64,000 bases of DNA from Roseateles sp. GTDB lineage: Bacteria; Pseudomonadota; Gammaproteobacteria; Burkholderiales; Burkholderiaceae_C. The notes below the pieces were generated by a model, which saw only the letters and a program-made list of their open reading frames with translations, searched no databases and was not told the origin of the DNA. Where the stretch lies: positions 22,227-86,226 of the forward strand of contig JAEUPJ010000061.1 in NCBI GenBank assembly GCA_016790285.1. The letters are read 5' to 3'. Position numbers and translations under genes: made by a program. Below are positions 36,741 through 45,755 of this stretch, piece by piece. How positions within the stretch are numbered: position 1 is the stretch's first letter; each line of letters starts with the position of its first letter.

Positions 36741-37361
36741 ATGAGCGAAACCGTGAAATTTCTTGTTGTAGACCCCCTGGCCGGGGTACAGACCTTTGCC
36801 CGCCAGTTGCTGCAAAGCCAGGGCTTTTCCGCCGACAGCATCCTGTGCTGTGCCGACACCGATGCCGCCCTCGCGCAGGGCCTGGTGTTCAAGCCCCATT
36901 TCCTGGTCACCGACTGGTTCCCCAAGGCGCCGATGACCGGCCTGCAGCTCTTCCAGCGCCTGCGCGAGGTGCAGCCGGCACTCCACCTGTCGCTGCTGAG
37001 CTTCGAGGTCACGCCCGAGCACGAGTTCGAGGCCGAAGCCCACGGCGCGCGCTTCCTGCTGAAGAAGCCCTTCACCGCCGAGCAGCTCAAGGCCCAGATG
37101 ACCCGCTCGCTGGAGGCGCTGGCGATCAGCGCCCCGGGCCTGCACAGCCAGGTGCGCGAAACCATGCGCACGGCCAGGCCCGCGCCGCGGCCGGTGCTGC
37201 CCGTCATCCCGCCCCAGCCCGTCATCAAGCCCGGCGAGAAGGTGCGCTTCAACGGCGCCATCCACGTGGCGCAGTACGTGGTGCACCGCCATGGCGAGAC
37301 GGTGGTGCAGCTCAAGGGCCAGCCCGGCTTCGTGCCGGTCGAGAAACTACAGCCCGCCTGA
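36741..37361 (+). CDS. Orphan receiver-domain protein
   Basis: A 206-residue protein. Residues 6-125 form a response-regulator receiver: Asp11 (VVDPLAG, with Pro where a second acid is usual), the phospho-acceptor Asp58 (VTDWFPKAPMTG) and Lys109 (LLKKPF). Residues 155-206 form a short Pro-rich linker and a small basic beta module with no HTH, so it is not a classical DNA-binding regulator. No histidine kinase is adjacent. The C-terminus may be a protein- or nucleic-acid-binding patch; I do not recognise it. Confidence 0.8.
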   Translation: MSETVKFLVVDPLAGVQTFARQLLQSQGFSADSILCCADTDAALAQGLVFKPHFLVTDWFPKAPMTGLQLFQRLREVQPALHLSLLSFEVTPEHEFEAEAHGARFLLKKPFTAEQLKAQMTRSLEALAISAPGLHSQVRETMRTARPAPRPVLPVIPPQPVIKPGEKVRFNGAIHVAQYVVHRHGETVVQLKGQPGFVPVEKLQPA

Positions 37362-37733
37362 GGCCACGAGCGCCATCAAGAGCGGGTAGGGCAGCGCGAC
37401 CGTCGGGCGCAGCGCGCTCTTGACGTACTGCGCGATCAGGCCCGCGCCGCGCGGGCGGTGGGCCTGCCAGTCGCTGTGCAGCTGCATCGCCACCGCGCCA
37501 CCGTCCGACTTGATCCCTGCCTCCACCACCAGCAGCCGGTCCCCGAGCCGCGCCTGGAAGGTCTTGAGCACAGCCTCCTGCAGCCACAGCAGGGCCAGCA
37601 GCGCCAGGGCCAGCGTGTTGTCGGGCACGACGACGACGGCCACGAAGGCCAGCAGCTTGACCGTCAGCGCGAGGCCCTCATAGCGCTCATGCTGGGCCTG
37701 CAGGGCCAGCCATTCCTGGTGCAGCGCGTTCAT
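37347..37733 (-). CDS. Hypothetical small membrane protein
   Basis: 128 residues with a hydrophobic hairpin at about 22-57 (ALTVKLLAFVAVVVVP, ALALLALLWLQEAVLKTF) and another hydrophobic stretch at the C-terminus. I do not recognise the family. The ATG at 37733 overlaps the ABC-F stop (ATGA), which supports it as a real gene in a two-gene operon. Its 3' end runs 15 bp into the convergent receiver-domain gene. Confidence 0.65.
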   Translation of the reverse strand: MNALHQEWLALQAQHERYEGLALTVKLLAFVAVVVVPDNTLALALLALLWLQEAVLKTFQARLGDRLLVVEAGIKSDGGAVAMQLHSDWQAHRPRGAGLIAQYVKSALRPTVALPYPLLMALVASGGL

Positions 37734-39610
37734 TTGGCCTCCAGCACTTCCCAGCGCTCCATCAGCGCGAGCAGCTCCTCGTCGATCTGCGCGGCGCGCT
37801 CCGTGACCGCCTGGATGCGCGCGGCGCCCTGGGCGTAGAGCTCGGTGCCGGCGAGCAGCGCGTTGAGCTGCGTCTGCTCGGCTTCCAGCGCCGCGATCTG
37901 CTGCGGGATCTCCTCCAGCTCGCGCTGCTCCTTGTAGCTGAGCTTGCGCTTGGTGGCGACCACCGGCGCCGGCGCGGGGGCTGGCGGCGTCGGGGCCGCG
38001 GCAGCGGGCGCTGCCTGGGCCTGCTGCGCCTGCAACTGCGCAGCACGCTTGGACTGCACCAGCCAGTCCTGCACGCTGCCTTCGTACTCGCGCCAGCGGG
38101 CGTCGCCCTCGAACACGATGGTCGAGGTGACCACGTTGTCCAGGAAGCGCCGGTCGTGGCTCACGAGGAAGACCGTGCCGTCGTACTCGGCCAGCAGCTC
38201 CTCCAGCAGCTCCAGCGTCTCGATGTCGAGGTCGTTGGTGGGCTCGTCCAGCACGAGCACGTTGGCCGGCCGGGCAAACAGGCGCGCCAGCAGCAGCCGG
38301 TTGCGCTCGCCGCCCGAGAGGGTGCGCACCGGCGAGTTGGCACGCGCGGGCGAGAAGAGGAAGTCGCCGAGGTAGCTCTTGACGTGCTTCTTCTGCGAGC
38401 CGATCTCGATCCACTCCGAGCCCGGGCTGATGGTGTCGGCCAGCGTCGCGTCGAGGTTGAGGGTGTCGCGCATCTGGTCGAAGTAGGCCACCGTCAGGCG
38501 CGAGCCCAGGCGCACGGTGCCGCTGTCGGGTGCCAGCTCGCCGAGGATCATCTTCAGCAACGTCGTCTTGCCCGCGCCGTTCGGGCCGATGAGGCCGACC
38601 TTGTCGCCGCGCAGGATGGTGCCGGTGAAGCCGCGCACGATGGCGCGCTCGCCGAAGCTCTTGGAGACGTCTTCCAGCTCCGCGACGATCTTGCCGCTGC
38701 TGGAGCCCGTGTCGATGTCCAGCCGCACCTTGCCCTGCACGTCGCGCCGCGCGGCATGCTGGCTGCGCATCTCCTGCAGGCGCTGCACGCGGGCCACCGA
38801 TCGGGTGCGCCGGGCCTCCACGCCCTTGCGGATCCACACCTCTTCCTGCGCCAGCAGCTTGTCAAAGCGGGCGTTGGCCAGCGCTTCGTTCTCCAGCTCG
38901 TAGGCCTTGGCGGCCTGGAAGGCGGCGAAGTTGCCGGGGTAGCCGCGCAGCTGCCCGCGGTCGAGCTCGACGATGCGGTTGGCCACGTTGTCCAGGAACT
39001 GCCGGTCGTGGGTGATGAGCAGCAGCGAGCCCTTGAAGTCGTTGAGCAGGCCTTCGAGCCACGTGATGGCGTCCAGGTCGAGGTGGTTGGTGGGCTCGTC
39101 CAGCAGCAGCACGTCGGGCTGGGCGACGAGCGCGCGGCCCAGCGCCACGCGCTTCTTCAGGCCGCCGGAGAGGCTGCCCACGAGCCGGGTGCCGTCCAGA
39201 CCCAGGCGGTGCAGAGTCTCCTCCACGCGCTGCTCCCAGTTCCACGCACCGATGTGCTCGATGCGCTCCTGCACCCAGGCCAGGTCGTCGTTCTCGTCAT
39301 GGCGCTCGTAGCGCTCGCGCAGGGCCTTGGCCTCGGCCACACCCTCGCTGACGACGTCGAAGATGGTCGCGTCGCCGCGCAGCTCGGGTTCCTGGGGCAC
39401 GTAGACGTTGGTGAGGCCCTGCTGTTGCTGCAGCAGGCCGTCGTCGAGCTTCTCGAGCCCGGCGAGGATTTTCAGCAGCGAGGACTTGCCGGTGCCGTTG
39501 CGGCCGATGAGGCCGACGCGCTCGCCGGTCTCGAGCGCGAAGTTGGCGCCATCCAGCAGGGCGACGTGCCCGAAGGCGAGGTGGGCGTTGGTGAGGGAGA
39601 GGACTGCCAT
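37730..39610 (-). CDS. ABC-F family ATPase (Uup-like)
   Basis: A 626-residue soluble protein with two ABC domains: Walker A GRNGTGKS (36-43) with signature LSGGLKKRVALGRAL, and Walker A GPNGAGKTT (near 347) with signature LSGGERNRLLLARLF. A linker and a C-terminal coiled coil (about 555-626, EEIPQQIAALEAEQTQLNAL) match Uup, which acts on ribosomes and in DNA repair-related phenotypes. It has no membrane domain. A hypothetical membrane-protein gene overlaps its stop. Confidence 0.92.
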   Translation of the reverse strand: MAVLSLTNAHLAFGHVALLDGANFALETGERVGLIGRNGTGKSSLLKILAGLEKLDDGLLQQQQGLTNVYVPQEPELRGDATIFDVVSEGVAEAKALRERYERHDENDDLAWVQERIEHIGAWNWEQRVEETLHRLGLDGTRLVGSLSGGLKKRVALGRALVAQPDVLLLDEPTNHLDLDAITWLEGLLNDFKGSLLLITHDRQFLDNVANRIVELDRGQLRGYPGNFAAFQAAKAYELENEALANARFDKLLAQEEVWIRKGVEARRTRSVARVQRLQEMRSQHAARRDVQGKVRLDIDTGSSSGKIVAELEDVSKSFGERAIVRGFTGTILRGDKVGLIGPNGAGKTTLLKMILGELAPDSGTVRLGSRLTVAYFDQMRDTLNLDATLADTISPGSEWIEIGSQKKHVKSYLGDFLFSPARANSPVRTLSGGERNRLLLARLFARPANVLVLDEPTNDLDIETLELLEELLAEYDGTVFLVSHDRRFLDNVVTSTIVFEGDARWREYEGSVQDWLVQSKRAAQLQAQQAQAAPAAAAPTPPAPAPAPVVATKRKLSYKEQRELEEIPQQIAALEAEQTQLNALLAGTELYAQGAARIQAVTERAAQIDEELLALMERWEVLEAK

Positions 39611-39658
39611 CGGGGGATTGTCCCCGAGGCGCCCGCAGCACCGCGCCAGCGGGCCTCC

Positions 39659-40633
39659 TCAGGCAATGCGCGCCGGCTGCGCCGACCGCCCGCGGCGCCA
39701 GGCGGCAGGCGGCACGCCGTACTCGCGGCGGAAGGCCCGGCTGAAGGCGGTGTCGGTCTGGTAGCCGACTTCCTCGGCGATGCGCGCCAGCGGCGCGTTG
39801 CTGCCGGCCAGCAGGTTGGCGGCCAGCACCATGCGCCAGTGGGTCAGGTATTGCATCGGCGGGCTGCCCACAAGTTGCTGGAAGCGCTCGGCCAGCACCG
39901 TGCGCGAGGTGCCCGCCTCGCGGGCGAGGTCCTCCACCGTCCACGACCGGGCGGGCTGCTCATGCAGGGCCTGCAAGGCCGCACCGACGACGCGGTCGCG
40001 CACGGCAGCCAGCCAGCCGGTGCGCCCGGGCGGCTGCTGGTTCATGTACAGCCGCAGCACCTCGATGAACAGCACCTCGGCGAGCTTGGACAGCACCCCT
40101 TCGCCGCCCGGGCGCGGTGAACGCGCCTCGTCCAGCGCATAGCGGATGGACCCCTCCAGCCAGGCACCGGCGCTGGAGCCGCGCACGTGCACGTGCACGA
40201 GCGGCGGCAGGCCGTCCAGCAGCAGGCGCGCCAGCCGCGTGTCGCAGGCGAGGTAGCCGCACATCAGCTGCGTCTGCGCCCCGCCGCCGCCGTAGCTCAG
40301 CAGCCGCGGGCGCCGCGCCAGCAGCCGGTCCAGCCGGGCGCCGGTCGCGGGTGCCAGGGCCGGGTCGGACGCCATGCGATGCGCGTCGCCATGCGGGAAG
40401 ACGATGACGTCGCCCGCGGTGAGCGGCACCGGTGCCGCGCCGTCCAGCGTCACATGGCATTCGCCCTGGGTGATGAGGTGAAAGATGACGACCCGCTCGG
40501 CGCTGGGCTCCAGCAGCGGCGCGGCCACGTCGGCATGCGGCGACTGGTAGCACCAGGGCGCCGTGAACCGCCCCTGCAGGAAGATCGCACCCACGAGCCG
40601 CACCACCCGCAGGGTGTGCGAGAGCGCATCCAT
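39659..40633 (-). CDS. AraC-family transcriptional regulator with cupin domain
   Basis: A 324-residue regulator. The N-terminal part (about 20-190) is an AraC-type cupin sensor. The C-terminal part (about 215-324) carries two helix-turn-helix units (EDLAREAGTSRTVLAERF, LARIAEEVGYQTDTAFSRAFRR in sequence). Its ATG at 40633 overlaps the OsmC gene stop (ATGA), so the regulator is co-expressed with OsmC and probably controls it or the divergent methyltransferase. The effector is unknown. Confidence 0.9.
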   Translation of the reverse strand: MDALSHTLRVVRLVGAIFLQGRFTAPWCYQSPHADVAAPLLEPSAERVVIFHLITQGECHVTLDGAAPVPLTAGDVIVFPHGDAHRMASDPALAPATGARLDRLLARRPRLLSYGGGGAQTQLMCGYLACDTRLARLLLDGLPPLVHVHVRGSSAGAWLEGSIRYALDEARSPRPGGEGVLSKLAEVLFIEVLRLYMNQQPPGRTGWLAAVRDRVVGAALQALHEQPARSWTVEDLAREAGTSRTVLAERFQQLVGSPPMQYLTHWRMVLAANLLAGSNAPLARIAEEVGYQTDTAFSRAFRREYGVPPAAWRRGRSAQPARIA

Positions 40634-41178
40634 CAGGGGCCCGGCGCCTCGGCCAGCACCTCGACGTCCAGCCCCAGCGGCACGGCCTGCCGCAATGCCG
40701 CCGGCACCGGGGAGCGCTCGCAGCTCTGCGCCACCAGCTCGCGCACCTCGGCCGGCGCGAGGCCCGCGGCGGCAATGCGCACGTGCAGCGTCATCTGCAG
40801 GGGCGCCGCGCCGACGGCCTCGCCGTCCGGCGCGGGCATGCCGAGCAGGCCGCGCGTGTCGGAGCGGCTCGTGACCCAGGCATCCAGCGACTGCAGCACC
40901 ACGCCACGCGCCGCCGCCTGCATGACGATGCAGGTGACGGCACACGACGCCGTGCCCGCGCGAAGCAGCCAGCCCGGCGTCACACCCTGCCCGCTGCCGC
41001 CCAGTTCGGTGGGCATGTCGGTGTCCACGCGCAAGCCGTTGTCGTGCAGCGCCGACACCCGGGTACCCCCTTCCCAGCGGGCGCGCGCGGGCGAATCGTC
41101 ATGCGGGCCGAGGTCGGGTCGCTTGCGCAGCACGGCAGATACCCGGTCCAGCGCCGCCGCGATGTGGTGCAGGGTCAT
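40633..41178 (-). CDS. OsmC/Ohr-family protein
   Basis: A 181-residue OsmC-fold protein that would reduce organic hydroperoxides with cysteine chemistry. Cys79 and Cys83 lie in the central helix (GTASCAVTC) and Cys153 in AQSCERSPV. The typical pair is one Cys in the central helix and one near the C-terminus, so Cys79 or Cys83 plus Cys153 fits. It is the first gene of an operon with the AraC regulator. Confidence 0.85.
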   Translation of the reverse strand: MTLHHIAAALDRVSAVLRKRPDLGPHDDSPARARWEGGTRVSALHDNGLRVDTDMPTELGGSGQGVTPGWLLRAGTASCAVTCIVMQAAARGVVLQSLDAWVTSRSDTRGLLGMPAPDGEAVGAAPLQMTLHVRIAAAGLAPAEVRELVAQSCERSPVPAALRQAVPLGLDVEVLAEAPGP

Positions 41179-41206
41179 GGCCAATCTCCCAGCGAAGCCT
41201 GGCCTG

Positions 41207-41234
41207 ATTATGGGAGGGGGCTGGCACCGTGAAG
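41207..41234 (-). promoter_or_regulatory. Candidate promoter of the OsmC-AraC pair
   Basis: CATAAT (41207-41212, minus strand) matches the -10 consensus at five of six bases and lies about 30 bp before the ATG at 41178. A CTTCAC at 41229-41234 with a 16-bp spacer is a poor -35, so an activator would be expected. Confidence 0.4.
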
Positions 41235-41332
41235 TTAGGGGGGCGGACGCGCGGGCAGGATTTGCGGGCCCTGGGGCAGGACGCCCGCGGCAGACCGCGC
41301 GAAGCTGGCGTCCCTGCCCACGGAGACACCCC

Positions 41333-42145
41333 ATGAACGCACCCGTCGACCTCGCCGCCCTCAAGACCCGACAGCAGACGGCCTGGGCCAGCGGCGACTA
41401 CGCCGTCATCGGCACCACCCTGCAGCTCGTCGGCGAGCAACTCGCCGAAGCCTGCGACCTGCGCGCGGGCGAGCGCGTGCTGGACGTGGCGGCCGGCAAC
41501 GGCAACGCCAGCCTCGCCGCCGCCCGGCGCGGCGCGGAGGTGACGTCCACCGACTACGTGGAGGCCCTGCTGCAGCGCGGCGCCGCGCGCGCGGACGCCG
41601 AACGCCTGTCCATCGAGTTCCGCGTCGCCGATGCGGAGGCCCTGCCCTTCGAGGACGCGCGCTTTGACGCCGTGCTGTCCACCTTCGGCGTGATGTTCAC
41701 GCCCGACCAGCCCCGCGCGGCCGCTGAGCTGGCACGTGTGTGCCGCCCGGGCGGGCGCATCGGCCTGGCGAACTGGACGCCCGAGGGCTTCATCGGCCAG
41801 CTCTTCCAGGTGATCGGCCGCCACGTGCCGCCGCCAGCGGGCGTGCAGCCGCCCTCGCGCTGGGGCACGCAAGAGCACCTGGCCGCGCTGTTCGGCGATC
41901 GCGTCACCCACGTCACCGTGACGCGGCGCCACTTCCAGTTCCGCTACCGCTCCGCCGCGCACTTCATCGACGTGTTCCGCACCTGGTACGGCCCGGTGCA
42001 CCGGGCCTTTGCCGCGCTCGGGCCTGAGCCCGCCGAGGCGCTGGCGAGCGACCTGGCCGAGCTCCTGACCCGCCTCAACCGCGCCGGGCCTGACAGCCTG
42101 GTGGTGCCCAGCGAATACCTGGAGGTGGTGCTCACCCGCCGCTGA
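41333..42145 (+). CDS. SAM-dependent methyltransferase (UbiE-like class I)
   Basis: A 270-residue methyltransferase with the SAM motif VLDVAAGNGNASLAAARRG near residue 50 and VADAEALPFEDARFDAVLSTFG near residue 105. The substrate is unknown. The ATG at 41333 is preceded by CGGAGA, and longer upstream readings enter the divergent OsmC gene. It converges with dctA, and the two stops lie inside one hairpin. Confidence 0.85.
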   Translation: MNAPVDLAALKTRQQTAWASGDYAVIGTTLQLVGEQLAEACDLRAGERVLDVAAGNGNASLAAARRGAEVTSTDYVEALLQRGAARADAERLSIEFRVADAEALPFEDARFDAVLSTFGVMFTPDQPRAAAELARVCRPGGRIGLANWTPEGFIGQLFQVIGRHVPPPAGVQPPSRWGTQEHLAALFGDRVTHVTVTRRHFQFRYRSAAHFIDVFRTWYGPVHRAFAALGPEPAEALASDLAELLTRLNRAGPDSLVVPSEYLEVVLTRR

Positions 42146-42161
42146 AGGCTCGGCGCCTTCA
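42143..42161. terminator. Hairpin spanning the stops of two convergent genes
   Basis: TGAAGGC (42143-42149) and GCCTTCA (42155-42161) form a perfect 7-bp stem with a 5-nt loop. The left arm begins with the TGA of the methyltransferase, and the right arm ends with the TGA (reverse) of dctA. There is no T-run, so termination by this hairpin alone is uncertain. Confidence 0.45.
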
Positions 42162-43490
42162 GCGCGCCATGTGCTGGTCGACGACGTCCAGCACCGCCTC
42201 CGGTTCCTCGGCCTCGGCCGGGGTCTCGTTGTTCAGCACCGCCTGCATGCGGGCGGTGTCGAGGTCGCCCGTCCATTTGCCCACCACCACGGTGGCCACG
42301 CCGTTGCCCACCAGGTTGGTCAACGCCCGGGCCTCAGACATGAAGCGGTCGATGCCGAGGATCAGCGCCAGCCCCGCCACCGGCACATGCCCCACCGCCG
42401 ACAGCGTGGCCGCCAGCACGATGAAGCCACTGCCCGTGACGCCGGCCGCGCCCTTGGACGTGAGCAGCAGCACGCCGAGCAGCGTGAGCTGCTGCGTGAG
42501 CGTCATGGGCGTGTCGGTGGCCTGCGCGATGAAGACGGCGGCCATGGTCAGATAGATGGACGTGCCGTCGAGGTTGAACGAGTAGCCCGTCGGGATCACC
42601 AGGCCCACGGTGGATTTGCGCACGCCCAGGTTCTCGAGCTTGGCCATCATGCGCGGCAGCACCGACTCGCTGGAGGACGTGCCCAGCACGATCAGCAGCT
42701 CTTCCTTGATGTACTTGATGAACTTCGAGATCGAGAAACCGTGCAGCCTGGCCACCGTGCCGAGCACGAGGAAGACGAAGATCAGGCAGGTGACGTAGAA
42801 CGCACCCATCAGCTTGGCCAGCGACAACAGCGAGCCCACGCCGTACTTGCCGATGGTGAAGGCCATGGCGCCGAACGCGCCGATCGGCGCGACCTTCATG
42901 ATCATGCCGACGATGGCGAAGAGCACGTGCGAGGTCTTCTCGATGCCATCGAACACCAGCGTGCCGCGGCCGCCGAAACGGTGCAGCGCAAAGCCGAACA
43001 ACAACGAGAACAGCAGCACCTGCAGCATCTCGCCCTTGGCGAAGGCGTCCACCACCGACGACGGGATGATGGCCAGCAGGAACTCCACCGTGCCCTGCAT
43101 CTTGCCCGGGCCCGTGTAGGCGGCGATGCCCTTGGTGTCCAGCGTCTTGGGGTCCACGTGCATGCCGTCGCCCGGCTGCAGCAGGTTCACGACGATCAGG
43201 CCCACGATGAGGGCGAGCGTGGAGACGATCTCGAAGTACAGCAGCGCATAGCCGCCGGTCTTGCCGACGCGCTTCATGTCCTCCATGCCCGCGATGCCCA
43301 CCACCACCGTGCAGAAGATGATGGGCGCGATGATCATCTTGATCAGCTTGATGAAGCCGTCGCCCAGCGGCTTGAGCGCCTCCCCCGTCTGCGGGAAGAA
43401 GTGGCCCACCAGCACGCCGATGACGATGGCGGTGATGACCTGGAAATAGAGCGACCGGTAGAAGGGCTGGCGCCCGAGGCTGGCTTGCAT
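42159..43490 (-). CDS. dctA: C4-dicarboxylate/proton (or sodium) symporter DctA
   Basis: A 443-residue dicarboxylate carrier of the glutamate/aspartate symporter fold, with about eight helices and two re-entrant loops. Family motifs are [45 protein letters not shown] and [20 protein letters not shown]. It imports succinate, fumarate and malate aerobically. It lies downstream of fghA with a 102-bp leader that contains overlapping inverted repeats (43546-43577). No DctB/DctD pair is adjacent. Confidence 0.95.
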   Translation of the reverse strand: MQASLGRQPFYRSLYFQVITAIVIGVLVGHFFPQTGEALKPLGDGFIKLIKMIIAPIIFCTVVVGIAGMEDMKRVGKTGGYALLYFEIVSTLALIVGLIVVNLLQPGDGMHVDPKTLDTKGIAAYTGPGKMQGTVEFLLAIIPSSVVDAFAKGEMLQVLLFSLLFGFALHRFGGRGTLVFDGIEKTSHVLFAIVGMIMKVAPIGAFGAMAFTIGKYGVGSLLSLAKLMGAFYVTCLIFVFLVLGTVARLHGFSISKFIKYIKEELLIVLGTSSSESVLPRMMAKLENLGVRKSTVGLVIPTGYSFNLDGTSIYLTMAAVFIAQATDTPMTLTQQLTLLGVLLLTSKGAAGVTGSGFIVLAATLSAVGHVPVAGLALILGIDRFMSEARALTNLVGNGVATVVVGKWTGDLDTARMQAVLNNETPAEAEEPEAVLDVVDQHMAR

Positions 43491-43545
43491 GCGTGTCTCC
43501 TGCAGTTCTTCGCACGGAACTGGCCGGAGACGAGCTTAGGCCGCG

Positions 43546-43577
43546 CACATGCGCTCGCGCATGTGGCTTCCCACATG
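43546..43577 (-). promoter_or_regulatory. Overlapping, mutually exclusive inverted repeats in the dctA leader
   Basis: CACATGCGC (43546-43554) pairs with GCGCATGTG (43557-43565) in a 9-bp stem. CATGTGG (43560-43566) pairs with CCACATG (43571-43577) in a 7-bp stem. The two share CATGTG, so in dctA leader RNA only one can form at a time. This is either a switch-like leader or a set of protein-binding half-sites, 56-87 bp before the dctA ATG. Confidence 0.5.
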
Positions 43578-43592
43578 AATTGCAACGGCGGG

Positions 43593-44420
43593 CTAGCGCA
43601 ACAACTGGGCGGCGTGGTGGCGCAGGTGGTCGTCGACGAAGCTGGCGATGAAGTAGTAGCCGTGGTCGTAGCCGGCGTGGCGGCGGATGTTCAGCGGCTG
43701 TCCCACCGCAGCGCACGCCGCCTCGAAGGCCTCGGGGTGCAGCTGCTCGGCCAGGAACTTGTCGGCCAGGCCCTGGTCGATGAGGATGCCGCCCGGGTAC
43801 GGTGCCGCGCCCTGCGCAGCCATCAGCTCGCTGGCGTCATGCGCGGCCCAGGCGCTGCGGTCCTCACCCAGGTAGCCGCTGAAGGCCTTCTCGCCCCAGG
43901 GGCACTGCGTGGGCGCCGCGATCGGCGCGAAGGCCGACAGCGACTGGAAGCGGCCTGGGTGGCGCAGCGCGAGCGTCAGGGCGCCGTGACCCCCCATGGA
44001 GTGGCCGAAGAGGCCCACCTTCTCCAGCCCCGTCTCGCGCTGCACCAGCGGCACCAGCTCCTTCATCAGGTAACTCTCCATGCGCCAGTGCCGGGCCCAG
44101 GGCTCGCGCGTGGCGTCGAGGTAGAAGCCCGCACCCACGCCGAAGTCCCAGCTGTCGCCCTCGCCGGGCAACTGCGCGCCGCGCGGGCTGGTGTCGGGCA
44201 TCAGCAGCGCCAGGCCCAGTTCGGCTGCAAGGCGCTGGGCGCCGGCCTTGATGGTGAAGGTCTCTTCGGTGCAGGTCAGGCCCGCCAGGAAGACGAGCAG
44301 CGCCCGCGGCTCGGGCGGGGTAAAGAGGGCGAACTTCATCGGCAGGCCGATCTCGGCCGAGTCGTGCTGATGAAAGCGCTGGGTGCCGCCGAAGCAGCGG
44401 TGTTCGTTCAGGGTCTGCAT
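43593..44420 (-). CDS. fghA: S-formylglutathione hydrolase
   Basis: A 275-residue alpha/beta hydrolase with the esterase D pattern: [23 protein letters not shown], nucleophile Ser141 in GHSMGGHGA, the acid region [13 protein letters not shown] and His in GYDHGYYF. It hydrolyses S-formylglutathione to formate and glutathione in formaldehyde detoxification. No frmA-type dehydrogenase is adjacent in this window. The ATG at 44420 is only 29 bp from the divergent cca start at 44450. Confidence 0.94.
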   Translation of the reverse strand: MQTLNEHRCFGGTQRFHQHDSAEIGLPMKFALFTPPEPRALLVFLAGLTCTEETFTIKAGAQRLAAELGLALLMPDTSPRGAQLPGEGDSWDFGVGAGFYLDATREPWARHWRMESYLMKELVPLVQRETGLEKVGLFGHSMGGHGALTLALRHPGRFQSLSAFAPIAAPTQCPWGEKAFSGYLGEDRSAWAAHDASELMAAQGAAPYPGGILIDQGLADKFLAEQLHPEAFEAACAAVGQPLNIRRHAGYDHGYYFIASFVDDHLRHHAAQLLR

Positions 44421-44449
44421 GCCGCAAGTGTGGCCCCAGAATGTGGCTG

Positions 44450-45688
44450 ATGTCTCCATTCCAGACCTATCTCGTTGGCGGCGCCGTGCGCGACCGCCTG
44501 CTCGGCCTGCCCGTGCAGGACCGCGACTGGGTGGTCGTCGGCGCGTCGCCGGCCGACCTGCTCGCGGCCGGCTACCAGCCCGTGGGCAAGGACTTCCCCG
44601 TCTTCCTGCACCCCGAGACGCACGAGGAGGTGGCCCTGGCCCGCACCGAGCGCAAGACCGCCGCCGGCTACCACGGCTTCGCGTTTCACGCCGCGCCGGA
44701 CGTGACGCTGGAGCAGGATCTCGCCCGCCGCGACCTCACGATCAACGCGATGGCCGAAGACGGCGCCGGCCAGGTCATCGACCCCTATGGCGGCCAGCGC
44801 GACCTGGCGGCCAAGGTGCTGCGCCACGTGTCGCCGGCCTTCGCGGAGGACCCGGTGCGCATCCTGCGCCTGGCGCGCTTTGCGGCGCGCTTTGCCGACT
44901 TCACCGTCGCGCCCGAGACCGTGGCACTGATGCGCGCGATGGTGGCGGCCGGCGAGGTGGACGCGCTGGTGGCCGAGCGGGTCTGGCAGGAGCTGTCGCG
45001 CGGGCTCATGGAGCGGCGGCCCTCGCGCATGATCGAGGTGCTGCGCGAGGCCGGGGCGCTGGCGAAGCTGCTGCCCGAGGTGGAGGCCCTCTTTGGCGTG
45101 CCCCAGCCCGAGGCCCACCACCCCGAGGTCGACACCGGCGTCCACCTGCTGATGGTGCTGGACCAGTGCGCCCGCCTGCAGGCCCCGCTGACGGTGCGTT
45201 ATGCCAGCCTGTGCCACGACCTCGGCAAGGGCACCACGCGCAAGGAAGAGCTGCCGCGGCACATCGCCCACGAGGTGCGCAGCGAGAAGCTCGCGCGGGC
45301 CTTGAGCGCGCGCTGGAAGGTGCCCACCGACTGCCGGGAGCTGGCCGAGCTCGTCGCCCGCGAGCACACCCACGTGCACCAGAGCGGTGGCTTCAGCGCC
45401 GAGGCGCGGCTGCGTCTGCTGGAGCGCTGCGACGCCTGGCGCCGGCCCGAGCGCTTTGCGGAGCTGCTGTGGGCCTGCGAATGCGACGCCCGCGGGCGCC
45501 TGGGCCTGGAAGCGCGCGACTACCCGCAGCGCGAGCGGCTGCTGGCCGACCTGCGCGCCACGCAGGCGGTGGACCTGGCCGCGGCGAGTGCAGCCGCCAT
45601 CGCGCGCGGCGCCCAGGGGCCGGCCATCGGCGCGGCCGTGAAGGCAGCGCGGCTGCAGGCTTTGCGTTCGTTCACCGACGCCGGCTGA
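44450..45688 (+). CDS. cca: CCA-adding tRNA nucleotidyltransferase (multifunctional)
   Basis: A 412-residue class II nucleotidyltransferase with [13 protein letters not shown] at the N-terminus, the metal-binding QDRDW and [10 protein letters not shown]. Basic and flexible neck motifs ([12 protein letters not shown]) follow. A C-terminal HD domain has CHDLGKGTT, so it is the long, HD-containing bacterial type that also has phosphohydrolase activity. It adds or repairs the 3' CCA of tRNAs. A second ATG at 44441 would add three residues; 44450 fits family length better. Confidence 0.94.
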   Translation: MSPFQTYLVGGAVRDRLLGLPVQDRDWVVVGASPADLLAAGYQPVGKDFPVFLHPETHEEVALARTERKTAAGYHGFAFHAAPDVTLEQDLARRDLTINAMAEDGAGQVIDPYGGQRDLAAKVLRHVSPAFAEDPVRILRLARFAARFADFTVAPETVALMRAMVAAGEVDALVAERVWQELSRGLMERRPSRMIEVLREAGALAKLLPEVEALFGVPQPEAHHPEVDTGVHLLMVLDQCARLQAPLTVRYASLCHDLGKGTTRKEELPRHIAHEVRSEKLARALSARWKVPTDCRELAELVAREHTHVHQSGGFSAEARLRLLERCDAWRRPERFAELLWACECDARGRLGLEARDYPQRERLLADLRATQAVDLAAASAAAIARGAQGPAIGAAVKAARLQALRSFTDAG

Positions 45689-45755
45689 AGCTTCTCGCTA
45701 AAGTCGGCGGCTTTGCCGGCGCACAGCTGGCAACGCTTAAGCAATTGGGGCCGGC

